From Pogona vitticeps (Eukaryota > Chordata > Lepidosauria > Squamata > Agamidae): DNA of 64,000 bases. Under the pieces are notes generated by a model. It searched no databases and was not told the DNA's origin. It was given only the letters and a program-made list of their open reading frames with translations. Shown here one piece after another: positions 8,612 through 19,800 of the stretch. The stretch lies in the NCBI RefSeq assembly GCF_051106095.1, contig NC_135788.1, positions 43,948,001 through 44,012,000 of the forward strand, in the 5' to 3' direction. Positions within the stretch are counted from its first letter, which is position 1, and every line of letters begins with the position of its first letter. The translations under genes were made by a program, and so were the position numbers.

Positions 8612-11190
8612 AGTCAACCAGTTCAGGTTAGTTTTTGATCTTGGGTGATTTCAACATCCATTTGGAGGTGGTTTCCGGTCTGGCTCTTGAACTCTTGGAA
8701 ACCATAGCTTCCTTGGACATGTCCCAGCATGTCAACACCCCCACCCACATATGCGATCACACATTAGACCTGGTGTTCTCCCCTGAGTGAAGTGAGTGTG
8801 GTCTGATGGTGACCGACCTTGTGTTGGTCCCCTTGTCATGGTCTGATCACCGTCTAATTAAATGCGACCTCTCAGTGGCTCTCCCTCCCCACAGGGAGCA
8901 AGGACCTACTGTATTTTAATGGTCTGCCCTCAAAAGTTTCTGGATCCTATAGGATTCCAAGACTCCATGACAGGGATTCTGGTTGAGCTGACTGGTGCTC
9001 TTATTGAGGCTCTGGCTTGCCGCTGCTACCAGGGCTGTTGACACAATCACTCCTAAATGCCCTATCAGTTGCAGAGCTCATTCAGCACCCTGGTTCAACC
9101 AGCAGCTGCAAGCTATGAAGCAAAGTAGAAGAAGGCTAGAGTGCAAGTGGAGACATAACCCGACGGATTATAATCGTAAAGCTGTCAGGATTGTGACTAA
9201 TCTTTACCTTACCAGGGTGAGGGCTGCCAGTCGAGCTTACTTCGCTGTCCAGATAAGCGAAGCTTCAAATCAGCAGGTGGAACTTTTCCATATAGTCCAC
9301 GATCTATCTGGAATTGGTCTAAATGATAGGCCTCCTACTAGTATTTCACCTGACCAATTTGCAGCATTTTTAAAATCTAAGGTGGAGGCCATCCTCCGGG
9401 AGTTCTCTCCTTTTTTGAACACAGTAGATTGAGCAAAGACATCCAGCGCTCCACCTTGCCTGATGAGATGCAATCTTTTTCAGCCTGTGATGCCCGATAT
9501 GTTGGACAAAGTGCATGACCGCTATCATGCCACCACCTCCTCCCATGACCGTTGCTCGGCCTGGCTAATCAAAGCAGTCAGGCCTATAATCACCAAATGG
9601 GCCACTGCAATATTTAATGGGTCTCTCGGGGAGGGCAAGGTTCCCCTTGCCCTCAAGAAGACACTCATTAGGCCCATTAGGAAGAAACCAAGTTTGGCGG
9701 CGGATGACATTGGCAATTATAGGCCCGCCGCCAATGGTTCTTTCCTCAGCAAAGTGGTGGAGAGGGTGGTGGTTGACGAGCTCCAGGCCCTTTTGGATGA
9801 AACTAATGCCCTGGATCCATTTCAGTTGGGCTTCAGGCCACGCCATGGCGCATAAACGGCACTGGTCGCACTGTTTGATGACCTGCTGAGGGAGGAGGAC
9901 AGGGGCAAAATGTCACTATTGGTCCTTCTCGATATCTCAGCTGCCTTCGATATTATTGACCACAGTATCCCTCTGGGGAGGCTCTCTGAACTGGGAACCA
10001 GTGGTCTGGCACTAGCCTGGCTCTGATCCTTCTTGGAGGATCGTCCCCAGAGAATACAGCTTGGGGAGTGTGTATTGGCTTGGTGGAATCTTAATTGTGC
10101 ACTCAATTATCTCCCCAATGCTGTTTAATATCTACATGAGGCTGCTGGGTCAGGTCATTAGGGGGTGTGGGGCTTCGTGTCATCAGTATGCTGATGACTC
10201 CCAGCTCTACATCTCCTTTTCTCCATCAACAGTGGATGCCGTTCTGTCCCTTCAGTGCTGTCTGGAGGCCATACTGGTGTGAATGCAGGTGAATGGTCTG
10301 AGGCTGAACTCAGACAAGATGGTGGTCCTGCGGGTGGGTGGCTCTGATGTTAGTGGTTTGGGGAACTCCCTCTCTTTTGGGGGTGTGACTCTCACCACAA
10401 AGAATTCAGTTTGCAGTCTGGGGGTCCATCTTGAGCCAGTGCTCACCATTGAGATTCAAGTAGCGTCAGTGGTCTGTCCTGCCTATTTTCATCTTTGGCA
10501 GATTGCCCAGCTGCGCCCCTATCTTGATGTGGGGCCCCTCACCACTATGGTCCATGGGCTTGTAATCTCGAGATTAGACTACTATAATGTGCATTACATG
10601 GGGCTACCTTTGAGATTGATGCAGAAGTTTCAAATGGTGCAGAACGCGGCAGCCAGGCTGGGTGAGAAAACACCAACATATCTCCCCTACTCTGGTTGCA
10701 TTGGCTGCCCGTTTGTTTCCGCATTGATTTCAAAGTACTAATGATGACATATAAAGCCCTTAACGGTTTAGGACCTCAATAGCTGGCGGAACGCCTCCTC
10801 CCAACTAGATCTACCCGAATCACTCGCTTTAGTCAAGATGGGAGGCTGAGGGGCCTAACGCTGAGGGAGGCCCAAAGAGAAAGATCAAAAAAGTTCTCCT
10901 TCTTGGCAGTGGCCCCTCACCTCTGGAACAATCTCCTCCCCCCCAAAAAAAATTATCTGGCTCCCTCGCTGGGTGTTTTTTAGAGCCAACTCAAGACCTG
11001 GCTCTTTAGGCAGATCTTCTCTCCTGTCAATACTTAATTTATTGTTATCATTATGGTTTAAATGTTGTTGTTTATTTTATTTTATTATTCTTTTATGTTG
11101 TTAGCTGCCCAGAGTAGACTTTGGTCTAGATGGGTGGGATATAAACAAAACAAACAAACAAACAAACAAACAAACGAATGAATGAATGAA
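8612..11190 (+). mobile_element. L2-clade LINE, main part
   Basis: A long 5'-truncated L2 copy runs from the endonuclease C-terminal half through reverse transcriptase to the 3' UTR. It ends in the characteristic 'ctgcccagagtagac...gatgggtgggatataaac' sequence and a short (AAAC)n/(AATG)n tail at 11146-11192. L2 elements typically end in such short tandem repeats and often lack long target duplications. A second, inverse copy of the same 3' region lies at 41790-42195. Confidence 0.9.
8640..10985 (+). pseudogene. L2 ORF2: endonuclease and reverse transcriptase, inactive
   Basis: The endonuclease signature LGDFNIHLE sits at 8638-8666, and the catalytic SDHRLI near 8842-8860. After a linker (APWFNQQLQAMKQSRRRLE at about 9090) the RT follows: ALKKTLIRPIRKKP and NYRPAANGSFLSKVVERVV (9650-9775), LDPFQLGFRPRHGA, LLVLLDISAAFDIID (9918-9960), ISPMLFNIYM, and the catalytic YADDSQLY at 10187-10210. 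The conserved GVPQGS that should precede ISPMLF is replaced by GILIVH. C-terminal VISRLDYYN and VQNAAARL lie at 10560-10660, and a NNLLPP remnant near 10930. Several stops and frameshifts separate the blocks, so it cannot encode a full enzyme. Confidence 0.9.
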
Positions 11191-11192
11191 TG
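11146..11192. repeat. (AAAC)n(AATG)n tail repeat of L2
   Basis: The AAAC then AATG tetranucleotide run marks the 3' terminus of the L2 copy. Such tails are typical of this LINE clade. Confidence 0.9.
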
Positions 11193-14029
11193 AAGTCTTC
11201 TGAGTTCATCCAGCCGGGGTGGAGCTGGGGACCAGGATTTTTTAAATCTCACCTTTGAAAATAAAACAGGCAAGGGTTTACACCCTGAGATGGTGGGGTA
11301 GAGAGTGTTGGCTGCCTTCTATCCATGCAGCTCTCCTTCTCCCACAAACAAGTCTCACCTGTGGTGGAGGATTTTGTCCTACTGGCAAGGCTAAAGCAAA
11401 ACTGAACTAGTAGAGGTGATTTCTGCAGTTGATTCCTTTCAGTTTACTGAACTTATCCATGTTTCACAACAGACAGAGCTTAACAAGAAAATGAACATGT
11501 GGTAGGATTAAATATGCATCACATCATCATCATCATCATCATCAAATAAAAATTTAAAAAGTGGAGCAGGAAGGGGCAAAGAAAAACTTTCGATTTTCCT
11601 CCAGTCCTTTGAAAAATGTTGTGTTCCATTTTGCCTATGACCAATGCTTTTGCTTGCTTACAAAGCTACACTTTTCTCACCCCAAATGATTGGGTTTTAG
11701 ATCACAGCAGCAATCACCAAACGGATGACAGCTGTCAAATTTTCATGCACACATAATTTTCACCCTTGCAGGTGTAACCTTCCTGTCTGTGATGCCAGGA
11801 GTGTAATAAAAGACAATTTTATTTATGAGTGGATTCCACTCATTTATGGGTGAAAAGAATATTCACTCAAGCATACAGCAGAATCTGGGAAAGGCCAGAA
11901 TCTTTCCCAGAATCTTTCCAGAAAGCACAGCCAGGGACCAGGCAAGACTGGGACCTCTGGGAGCAGTAATCACAAATAAGTGACATCTTCAAAGTTTATG
12001 GAAAAGAATACAGCAGCAGTATTTCTGTGCTTATATGAGTCATGTTGTTGTCCAGCGAACAGTCTTTGCAATCCTGCTCCTACTTGAGTTGTGCGATAAC
12101 AGATTTGTGTATATGTAGACTAGCACCTATAAACAAAACAGAAAAGCATATGTATTATTAGAGGACTTGCAGGAGGCACATAGTGGAGTTCAGCTGTTGA
12201 AACAAAGCACGCTTCACATATTCCAAGGGCCCAAAGGAAAGGAAGACCTAATCCTCTAAACAAGTTACAAAGGTGTAGCAGAAATGGCATAACTTTCAGA
12301 CACAAATTGCCTCAAATTAAGAAATCACCATAGATGTTATCGCTAGTGTACTGTGTTATTAGGACCCAGTGTGCAACTGATAATGACAATGGTGATTTTT
12401 AAAACTTCAGCAATTAGCTTTAAAAAATTGTGCCATTTTTTGTAGCTGTGCAAGGCAATTTGGGCCATCATGTATTATGTCATTGTCACTCAAAACTAGG
12501 TATGCATGACCAGAAAGGGAGTGGAACTGGTAGTGAAAGCCAGCTGTTATTTGATGTATAAAACGAAGAAGGAAAGTTTTGAACATTCTGGATATATGCC
12601 ATTTTTGAATATGTAACACCATATAACATATAACAGAGACTGCCAAAAGACTGCGGGAGTAACCCAGAACTTGAAAAAGTTACAACTCTTAGAAAGCTCT
12701 GTCAGTATGGTTAGCAGTGGAGGATTATGGAAGCTGCATTAAAAAAAATAAATGTTAATAAACTCTGCTGTTGATACACAAATGAAGGAATGGAAGAGGA
12801 CAAGGTTTCTGGAAGAGGCTGACTCCTGATGGGGTTTTCTGATGGGCATTATTTTACTCCTTTTCTCATAGTAATACAATGAAGCATCAAACTCCTGTCC
12901 TTTTTATGTTCATGCTTTTGCATTTGCTTGTTTTTATCTGATTTTACTTTATTTTAAGTTATCTGTTCTGGGTTTTGTCCTTATTAGGGATCAAAAGCAA
13001 TACAAAAATGATTTCACAAAAATATATTAAAATGGGAAAAATATACAAGGTGCTCAGACCTGAGGGATAAAAATGGATGCCTTTTGTCACATAAAATCAT
13101 TGATAAATGAAATTGTGGACAATATTTTTACCATGTTCTGTTTAGTTATTTGTTTATTCATTTGTGTAAATACAGTACAGTATTGTCACTCTAGCAACCG
13201 AATGGGTTATCAACAAAAAAAGCCCTTATTCAGCCTCCTCCAGATAGCATTGCTGTTGATAAAAACTTACTGAAGCCTTCTTAAGAGTTGAAAAAGTGAA
13301 CTGGGCATATATAGGACCTTTCCTATTAAACCATTTGGATTGTTTCATGCATCTTCCTTCAGCTCTGAGACGTGTTGACACCATCCAAGCATATCAGGAC
13401 TGAAACAAGATTTAGAGGGCAGGTCATATGTTCATTCACTGTCAACATGCATCAGATTTATCAGATCATTGGTTTATCAAAATAAGAAGAGTATAAGGGT
13501 TTCTGCTAGATCAAGATTCAATGAGCAAGAATGACCGCTTTGGCATTTCCAGTTAACTGGCAAATGGACATGCAGGCATGATGCAGTGTTTCTAAAAATA
13601 AGTGTTCTCATGTTATTGGTTGTGAGTAAGGACTTGCTGATACATTTTCACACTCCTACCTTCTCCACTGCTTATTGCAAGCAGGAAATAGCCATTCAGG
13701 TCCATCTCTGCCAGCCGCTTTGGTGCATTGTACTTAGATCTTTGGAGTCTTGTCTGGTTGATGTCTGTTTCACATTGGAAATGGGAGTGGAATGGGAGGT
13801 GAAGGAAAGAGCTCGAAAGGAACAGTCTGCATGACTTCATGATTTTGATCAGAATCCTTGAGGCAGAGGGAGGAGACGGAGGAGAATATTCTTCTCACAT
13901 CATAGCACAACTGTGATCTTCCAGGGAGAGGTCAGGTTTTCAGCTATACTGAGCTGTATGGTGTGGCGTGGAGGGAAGAGGGTTTAAGAGGAATGAAAAT
14001 ATTTGCACAACAGGAATGCAGTAGCTGAC
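11193..14029. other. Intergenic sequence, no gene seen
   Basis: No coding homology on either strand. A (CAT)n microsatellite lies at 11519-11545. The rest is unremarkable AT-rich sequence with only short frames. Confidence 0.5.
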
Positions 14030-14215
14030 TCAGAGTTAGGTGGTACTTCCCCTATTCTTTGGAACAAGCTTCCAGTCGAGGTGTGCCAGGGTCCCCCCTC
14101 CGGATATTTAGAAAACTAGTAAAGACAAAACTCTAAAAGGTACCTTTGAGAACATATCCCCAGATGTTGTTAACATTAATTTTTAAATTTCATTTTACAA
14201 TTTAAATTTTACAGT
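14030..14215 (+). mobile_element. L2-type LINE 3' fragment
   Basis: The plus strand reads like LFWNKLPVEV with a PSGYLENL continuation, the C-terminal LWNxLPxEVR...FR motif of L2 ORF2, followed by an AT-rich 3' stretch. It is short and decayed. Confidence 0.5.
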
Positions 14216-14221
14216 TAGTTT

Positions 14222-14462
14222 TAACCACTGTGCCTCATGGTGCAGTGGTTGAACTGTAGTCAAGACTGTTCATGAGCTTAGTCCTGATGAGTTCGGGTAG
14301 TTGGCTCAAGACTGACTCATCCTTCCATCCTTTGAAAGTTGGTAAATTGAGAACCTATCTTACAGGAGTGAGGTGGGTGGGGAGAATGTGTAGCATGCAG
14401 AATTAAATTGTAAACTGCCTGAATTAAATTAAGCACTATGGGGTGGTATATAAGAAGCACAC
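14222..14462 (+). mobile_element. tRNA-derived SINE with L2-like 3' end
   Basis: A tRNA-like head (tggtgcagtggttgaact) leads into a conserved body (gactgactcatccttccatcctttg) and a 3' end (ttgtaaactgcc...ggggtggtatataag). That end resembles L2 tails, implying L2-driven mobilisation. The copy is complete-looking at about 240 bp but decayed in the box B area. Confidence 0.62.
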
Positions 14463-14479
14463 TTTCTTTTATTATTATT

Positions 14480-15345
14480 TTTTATTTGGTGTATCTTTGA
14501 AGATTCTCTGTCATCCAGGTGAGGTTGTGTCATGGCAACTGGACTTCTTTCTTGTCAGGTTGAAACGTTTTGCTACTCCAAGTAGCTTCTTCAGTCTGAG
14601 GAGATTTTGTAGGAGATCCCTGATATATCCTCCATGTTGGTTTCACTTCCTTGTTGGTGATTTTTGGTAAACACCACGTACCCATGCACTTCAAACCCAC
14701 AAACATACTAAGGCAGAGACTCATCCACCCAAAAGACTGGACACCAAAACACAACAGGAGCAATATGGTGCATGCAGTCCAATGCAAAGAGGAATGTCTG
14801 GAGCTCTGAAGTAGAGAAATGGAGAAACCAAACAGCCACTAAACAGGAGATTGGCCCAGCACAGGAGGGGCAATGGCTCAGGACCACAATCAGCAGTGTT
14901 CTTTCTTTTGAAGGACAAAGGACACTCATTTGATGACCAAGATGTACTCATTTTGGACCTGGAAGATGGGTGGTTTGAGAGAGAGGTCAGGGAAGCCATA
15001 GATATGCATATAGAAAATCCCTCACTCAACAGGAGTGGAGATAGAATCTTTCTCTTATTTATCATGCTGCCCTTTCCTCTGGCTCCAGAAAGATTAGAGA
15101 CACACACAAGAGAGATCACTGTTAACCCATCAACGACCCATGACAATAGGTGGAGAAGAACTGCAGAAGTGGGATTACCCTTTACCCCACAGTCCTTTGT
15201 CTTTCTAACGAGCCTGTTCAGATCAGGAGAAAGTGAAACCAACATGGAGGATATATCAGGGATCTCCTACCAACTCTCCTCAGACTGAGGAAGCTGCTTG
15301 GATGAGTAGCAAAACGTTCCAACCTAACAAGAAATTTTGATTTGG
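14480..15345 (+). mobile_element. Penelope-like element remnant with GIY-YIG domain and inverted terminal repeats
   Basis: The interior encodes the end of a Penelope-like protein. HRRGNGSGP is followed by the diagnostic GHSFDDQDV, WFEREVREAI and NPSLNRSGD blocks (about 14860-15045), which in this family form the C-terminal half of the GIY-YIG endonuclease. The N-terminal YIGETKQ part is only partly readable near 14800-14840. Arms of about 100 bp at 14548-14648 and 15231-15330 are inverted repeats of each other, matching the partly inverted LTR-like ends known for Penelope elements. Each arm contains a hammerhead-like core. The reverse transcriptase is absent, so the copy is 5'-truncated and inactive. 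Confidence 0.82.
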
Positions 15346-15394
15346 CGTATCACCATATTGATTGTGTTATTATATGGGAGTGCTGCTGGGGTGT

Positions 15395-15480
15395 CTTATT
15401 GTCTTATTCTGTAAATGTCTTATTCTGTAAACCACCCAGAGTACAGAGTAGTGGATATTCACTAATGGGGCAATAAATAA
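15395..15480 (+). mobile_element. L2-like 3' tail
   Basis: The sequence 'ctgtaaaccacccagagta...ggggcaataaataaa' is the consensus-like end of L2 LINEs and of SINEs that use them. Only the terminal ~85 bp is present. Confidence 0.5.
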
Positions 15481-16454
<974 letters not shown>

Positions 16455-16755
16455 ATTGCCTACTAGGCTAGATCCTGATTTGGACAAGAGTAACAAGGCT
16501 AGTTTATGAAGGAACCAGAAAAAATCTTCCAGGATGTGTCCCTGGAGACCAAGGCCAATACAATCCCAACTATGGTATTCCCAGTTACTATGCATGGATG
16601 TGAAAGCTGGACAGTGAAGAAAGGTGGCAGGAAAAATGGATTAATTTGAAATATGGTGCTGGAGGAGAGCATTATGGACCACCAGGAAGCCAAATAAACC
16701 CATCATGTTAAGAAGCTCCATGTGTAGCCAACGATAAGGGATCTCTGCCTGTACC
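16455..16755 (+). mobile_element. RTE LINE reverse-transcriptase C-terminal fragment
   Basis: The plus strand encodes DVSLETKANTI, then MVFPVTMHGCESWTVKK near 16570-16625, the RTE/BovB post-RT signature (VFPVVMYGCESWTVKKA in BovB). It resembles the RTE at 28765-36548 (same VSLETK wording) more than BovB. It is degraded and inactive. Confidence 0.75.
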
Positions 16756-16860
16756 ACCTTGTTGTTGTTGTAATGTGCCTTCACTTCCTGCATATGACAA
16801 CCCTATGCATTAATGGCCTGCATTAATATCCTCAGTCCTGTTCAGCCTTGTGGGACATGT
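16756..16860 (-). mobile_element. RTE LINE or RTE-tailed SINE 3' end
   Basis: It begins with GTT repeats and 'gtaatgtgccttcacttcctgcatatgacaaccctatg', the reverse complement of an RTE 3' terminus ending in (AAC)n. It sits tail-on against the plus-strand RTE fragment ending at 16755. Confidence 0.55.
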
Positions 16861-19800
16861 CACCATTTGGCTTGGGTGCCAACATTTCTGGTTACTGCTT
16901 TAGTTCTCACTGCTGCCTTGGGAGACCCCTGAAAATGCTCAACAGTGATGCAGGACCACTGCTGAATGGGATGCCCCTCCTTCTTCCCTTCCACCAGAAT
17001 CAGACAGAGGCACCTGCTATGAATATGAAATGTTTAAAAAATGCAAATATGGGGACACCTAAGAGATTCAAAGTTCTCTGTCCAAATCTTGGCCTTTGAG
17101 TTGTTTGTTTTTTAAAATCTGCACTTAAATTCCTTTGTATTTGGTCATGTAATGCTGAATTAGTGTTGTTGCCTCTTTTTCTTTTTAAATAAGTTCATCC
17201 TCATTAACACTTATTAAGGCAGGGAGGTACAATATGGTTCCTTCCAATGCCAGGCGTTACTTCTTGAATCTTTTTGCAAACATGATGGTAGAGAATTTTG
17301 TTTCAGTATTTTTTGAAGGATGTATCAAACTTTGTATTTTCTTCATATTCAGCAAGTTTTTTTTAAAAAAGCACGGGTGGGGGGAGGGAATCTTGACAGA
17401 TTTCCACATCTATGCTCATTAGGGACCAAAGAAGAAATGACTGGGAGTAACTGTAATACTAGGGAGATCAGGACTCATTTTGCCTGCACAGTAGATTTGG
17501 CATTTATTATGACAAGACAGAGAGCACTAGAACGTTATTTTCTTCATTTAGGGAGTGACACTGTCAGGGATTCCCTGATGAGAATTTTTGCCTGACTTAA
17601 ACAGTTGACTGGCTTTAAACCTGAGCTTTCCTTACATCAAAGTACAAACAAGCACAGCAAGAACAAAATGTTAAATGCTTCTTTTAATGTATATGCAAAT
17701 GTTTGCATTGATTATAATATCTTAGCATGTAGCTCAGGCAGAAATCACAGCCATTGCCACAGTCCCGCAATCTGAATATTGCTGCTTCCTCTTGTTTTAC
17801 TAGTTAGTTTTCTTGGTTGGATTTGGTCATTTGTGAAAGGTGTTCTGGGGGATATAGAAAGGACACCACATCTGAAATGAACAAACCTTCTTCTAATCCA
17901 GTTCATTCACCTGTAGAAAAGTGTGAAAACACTACTTTTTTGCCTACAATTTCCAGAATCCTCCAGATGGCATAGCCATTGAATTCCTAGCATTTTTTAA
18001 AGTTGTAGACCAAGAATTAACAAATCCAAGCTCTGTGCCTAGAAAATAAGGATATAAGGTCAAGGACACATTGCTTTCTTGGAGATAAGAAAAATGTTTC
18101 CAAAGGACTAAATATTCATTGCATGCAAAATGCTAGGATAGGTTATCTTAAAGTCACACCAAAATTGTCAAAAACTGTCATAGCTGGATTTCTTAAGTGT
18201 TTATTATCCTGCTGCTAGGAAGAAACTGTCAAAAGTTGTATCATAATCCCAACAAACTGAACTCAAGTGAGAGATAAAGCTCACAAATCTTGAGTTAGCT
18301 AGATCGCTTTGTTCTTTACCCCTCCCATGCTCACTACCATGATAATGTTTCTAATAAAAACATATATCCTTCATGTGTCATCACTCAGATAGGCAAAGGA
18401 TGAATGAACACAAAAAAGTGTTCAGAAGTTAAAACAGACATCTTTATTTAAATCTTTTTAAATGTTTACCTGCGATGAATTTTAATAATATATCCACAAT
18501 ATACTTATGTTATTAATTTCTGAGTTATAGTGGTATCAATTCTTTAAGGAAGCTGATTTAGCTTCAGTCAAGATCACTTTCTTATTTAAAACTCAGTTTC
18601 AATTACTCTTCTACATCTATCCCAGTTAACAGGAATGTGCAGCCACCACAAACGTGGGTTCAGATCCTCATGCAATGTTTAGGGAAATGAATTAAACTCA
18701 GACCCACTTGGGTACTGTCTGACTTGACTCAGTTCCTTATCTAAATCTTGTTCTCGAAATCCAGGTCTTCATACCTCCCATTGACTCTAACTGCCTGTTA
18801 AAATGGTACAGAATTTGCAAACATATTATTTGGTCAGGAGATGATTATACCCACCAAATGTCACACAAACAAATGGCGGACTTTTAGGCTATGCATCTTT
18901 AAGTTTTAAGTTGAGTTCATTATTATTTTTAAAAGAACCTACTGATTTTTAAAATTCTTTGGCAGAATTGTACGAAAATATTTTTAGAAGTATTTGTTCT
19001 TATGTGATCAAGATTCTCTTCCCTGGACCTCTCAGCACCTGATAATATATAAAGTGACAGAATTAGCTGTGAACCATTAATGAAGACCTAAGGATTTCCC
19101 TTGATGCTGTAGCAATTAGTATACAAAGAAAAAGCATCAGTTAGAGACAATTTCTATCTTTTTGCAAACATGATAATATTATATGTTAGAACACAGATTC
19201 ACTTTTTTGACATTTCTGTAACATTTAAGTAATATTGTACCTTTATTCTCCACATAGCCTAGCATCTTCCTATGTCACATCACGATAATTGTGTGTCTCT
19301 GTCCTTTGTGCCATTCTCCAGTTTGGTATGACATTTGAAACAGACACAAAGTCTGTCTGCGCTTGCCTCATTAATTAGCATTTGCTAAGAATTTAAAAGC
19401 TTCTTAATAAATGCCCACTGGGCTGATTTTTTTAAAAAATGCTGTCTACAATAACAAATTATATAGAAGCCCAAGATGAAATTGGGGGAAGTCTTACATT
19501 CCTCAATAGAAAATGGCAGTTTGCCGCCTAGACCAAAACTGGGATGAGAACCGGCTTCCTTCAGTAGGGAAGCTGCTCCAGTCACTTGTTAACAGAGTGC
19601 ACGGCAAAGGAGTTAAATTGTACCTTCCACTCTTTAGCCTGAGACACTGGACATAAACTAATATATCCTTCTTAACAGGGTCAACTCAGCATCTCCCACT
19701 GCCAGAGTTGGGAAGCAAGCTGCCACTCCCTTATCTTTTGTGGCAGTACTGTACCCCCCTTCCCTTAACAGCTTTTATGAAGCATCAAATCAGCTTGGAT

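Noticed and set aside
14270-14300. ctgatgag string in the SINE as a hammerhead core
   Set aside because: No stem II or GAAA follows; it lies in the tRNA-derived body and is likely chance.
14851-15288. 145-codon frame as a functional GIY-YIG host nuclease
   Set aside because: Its GHSFDDQDV and PSLNRSG blocks are Penelope-specific, and it is flanked by the element's own terminal repeats.
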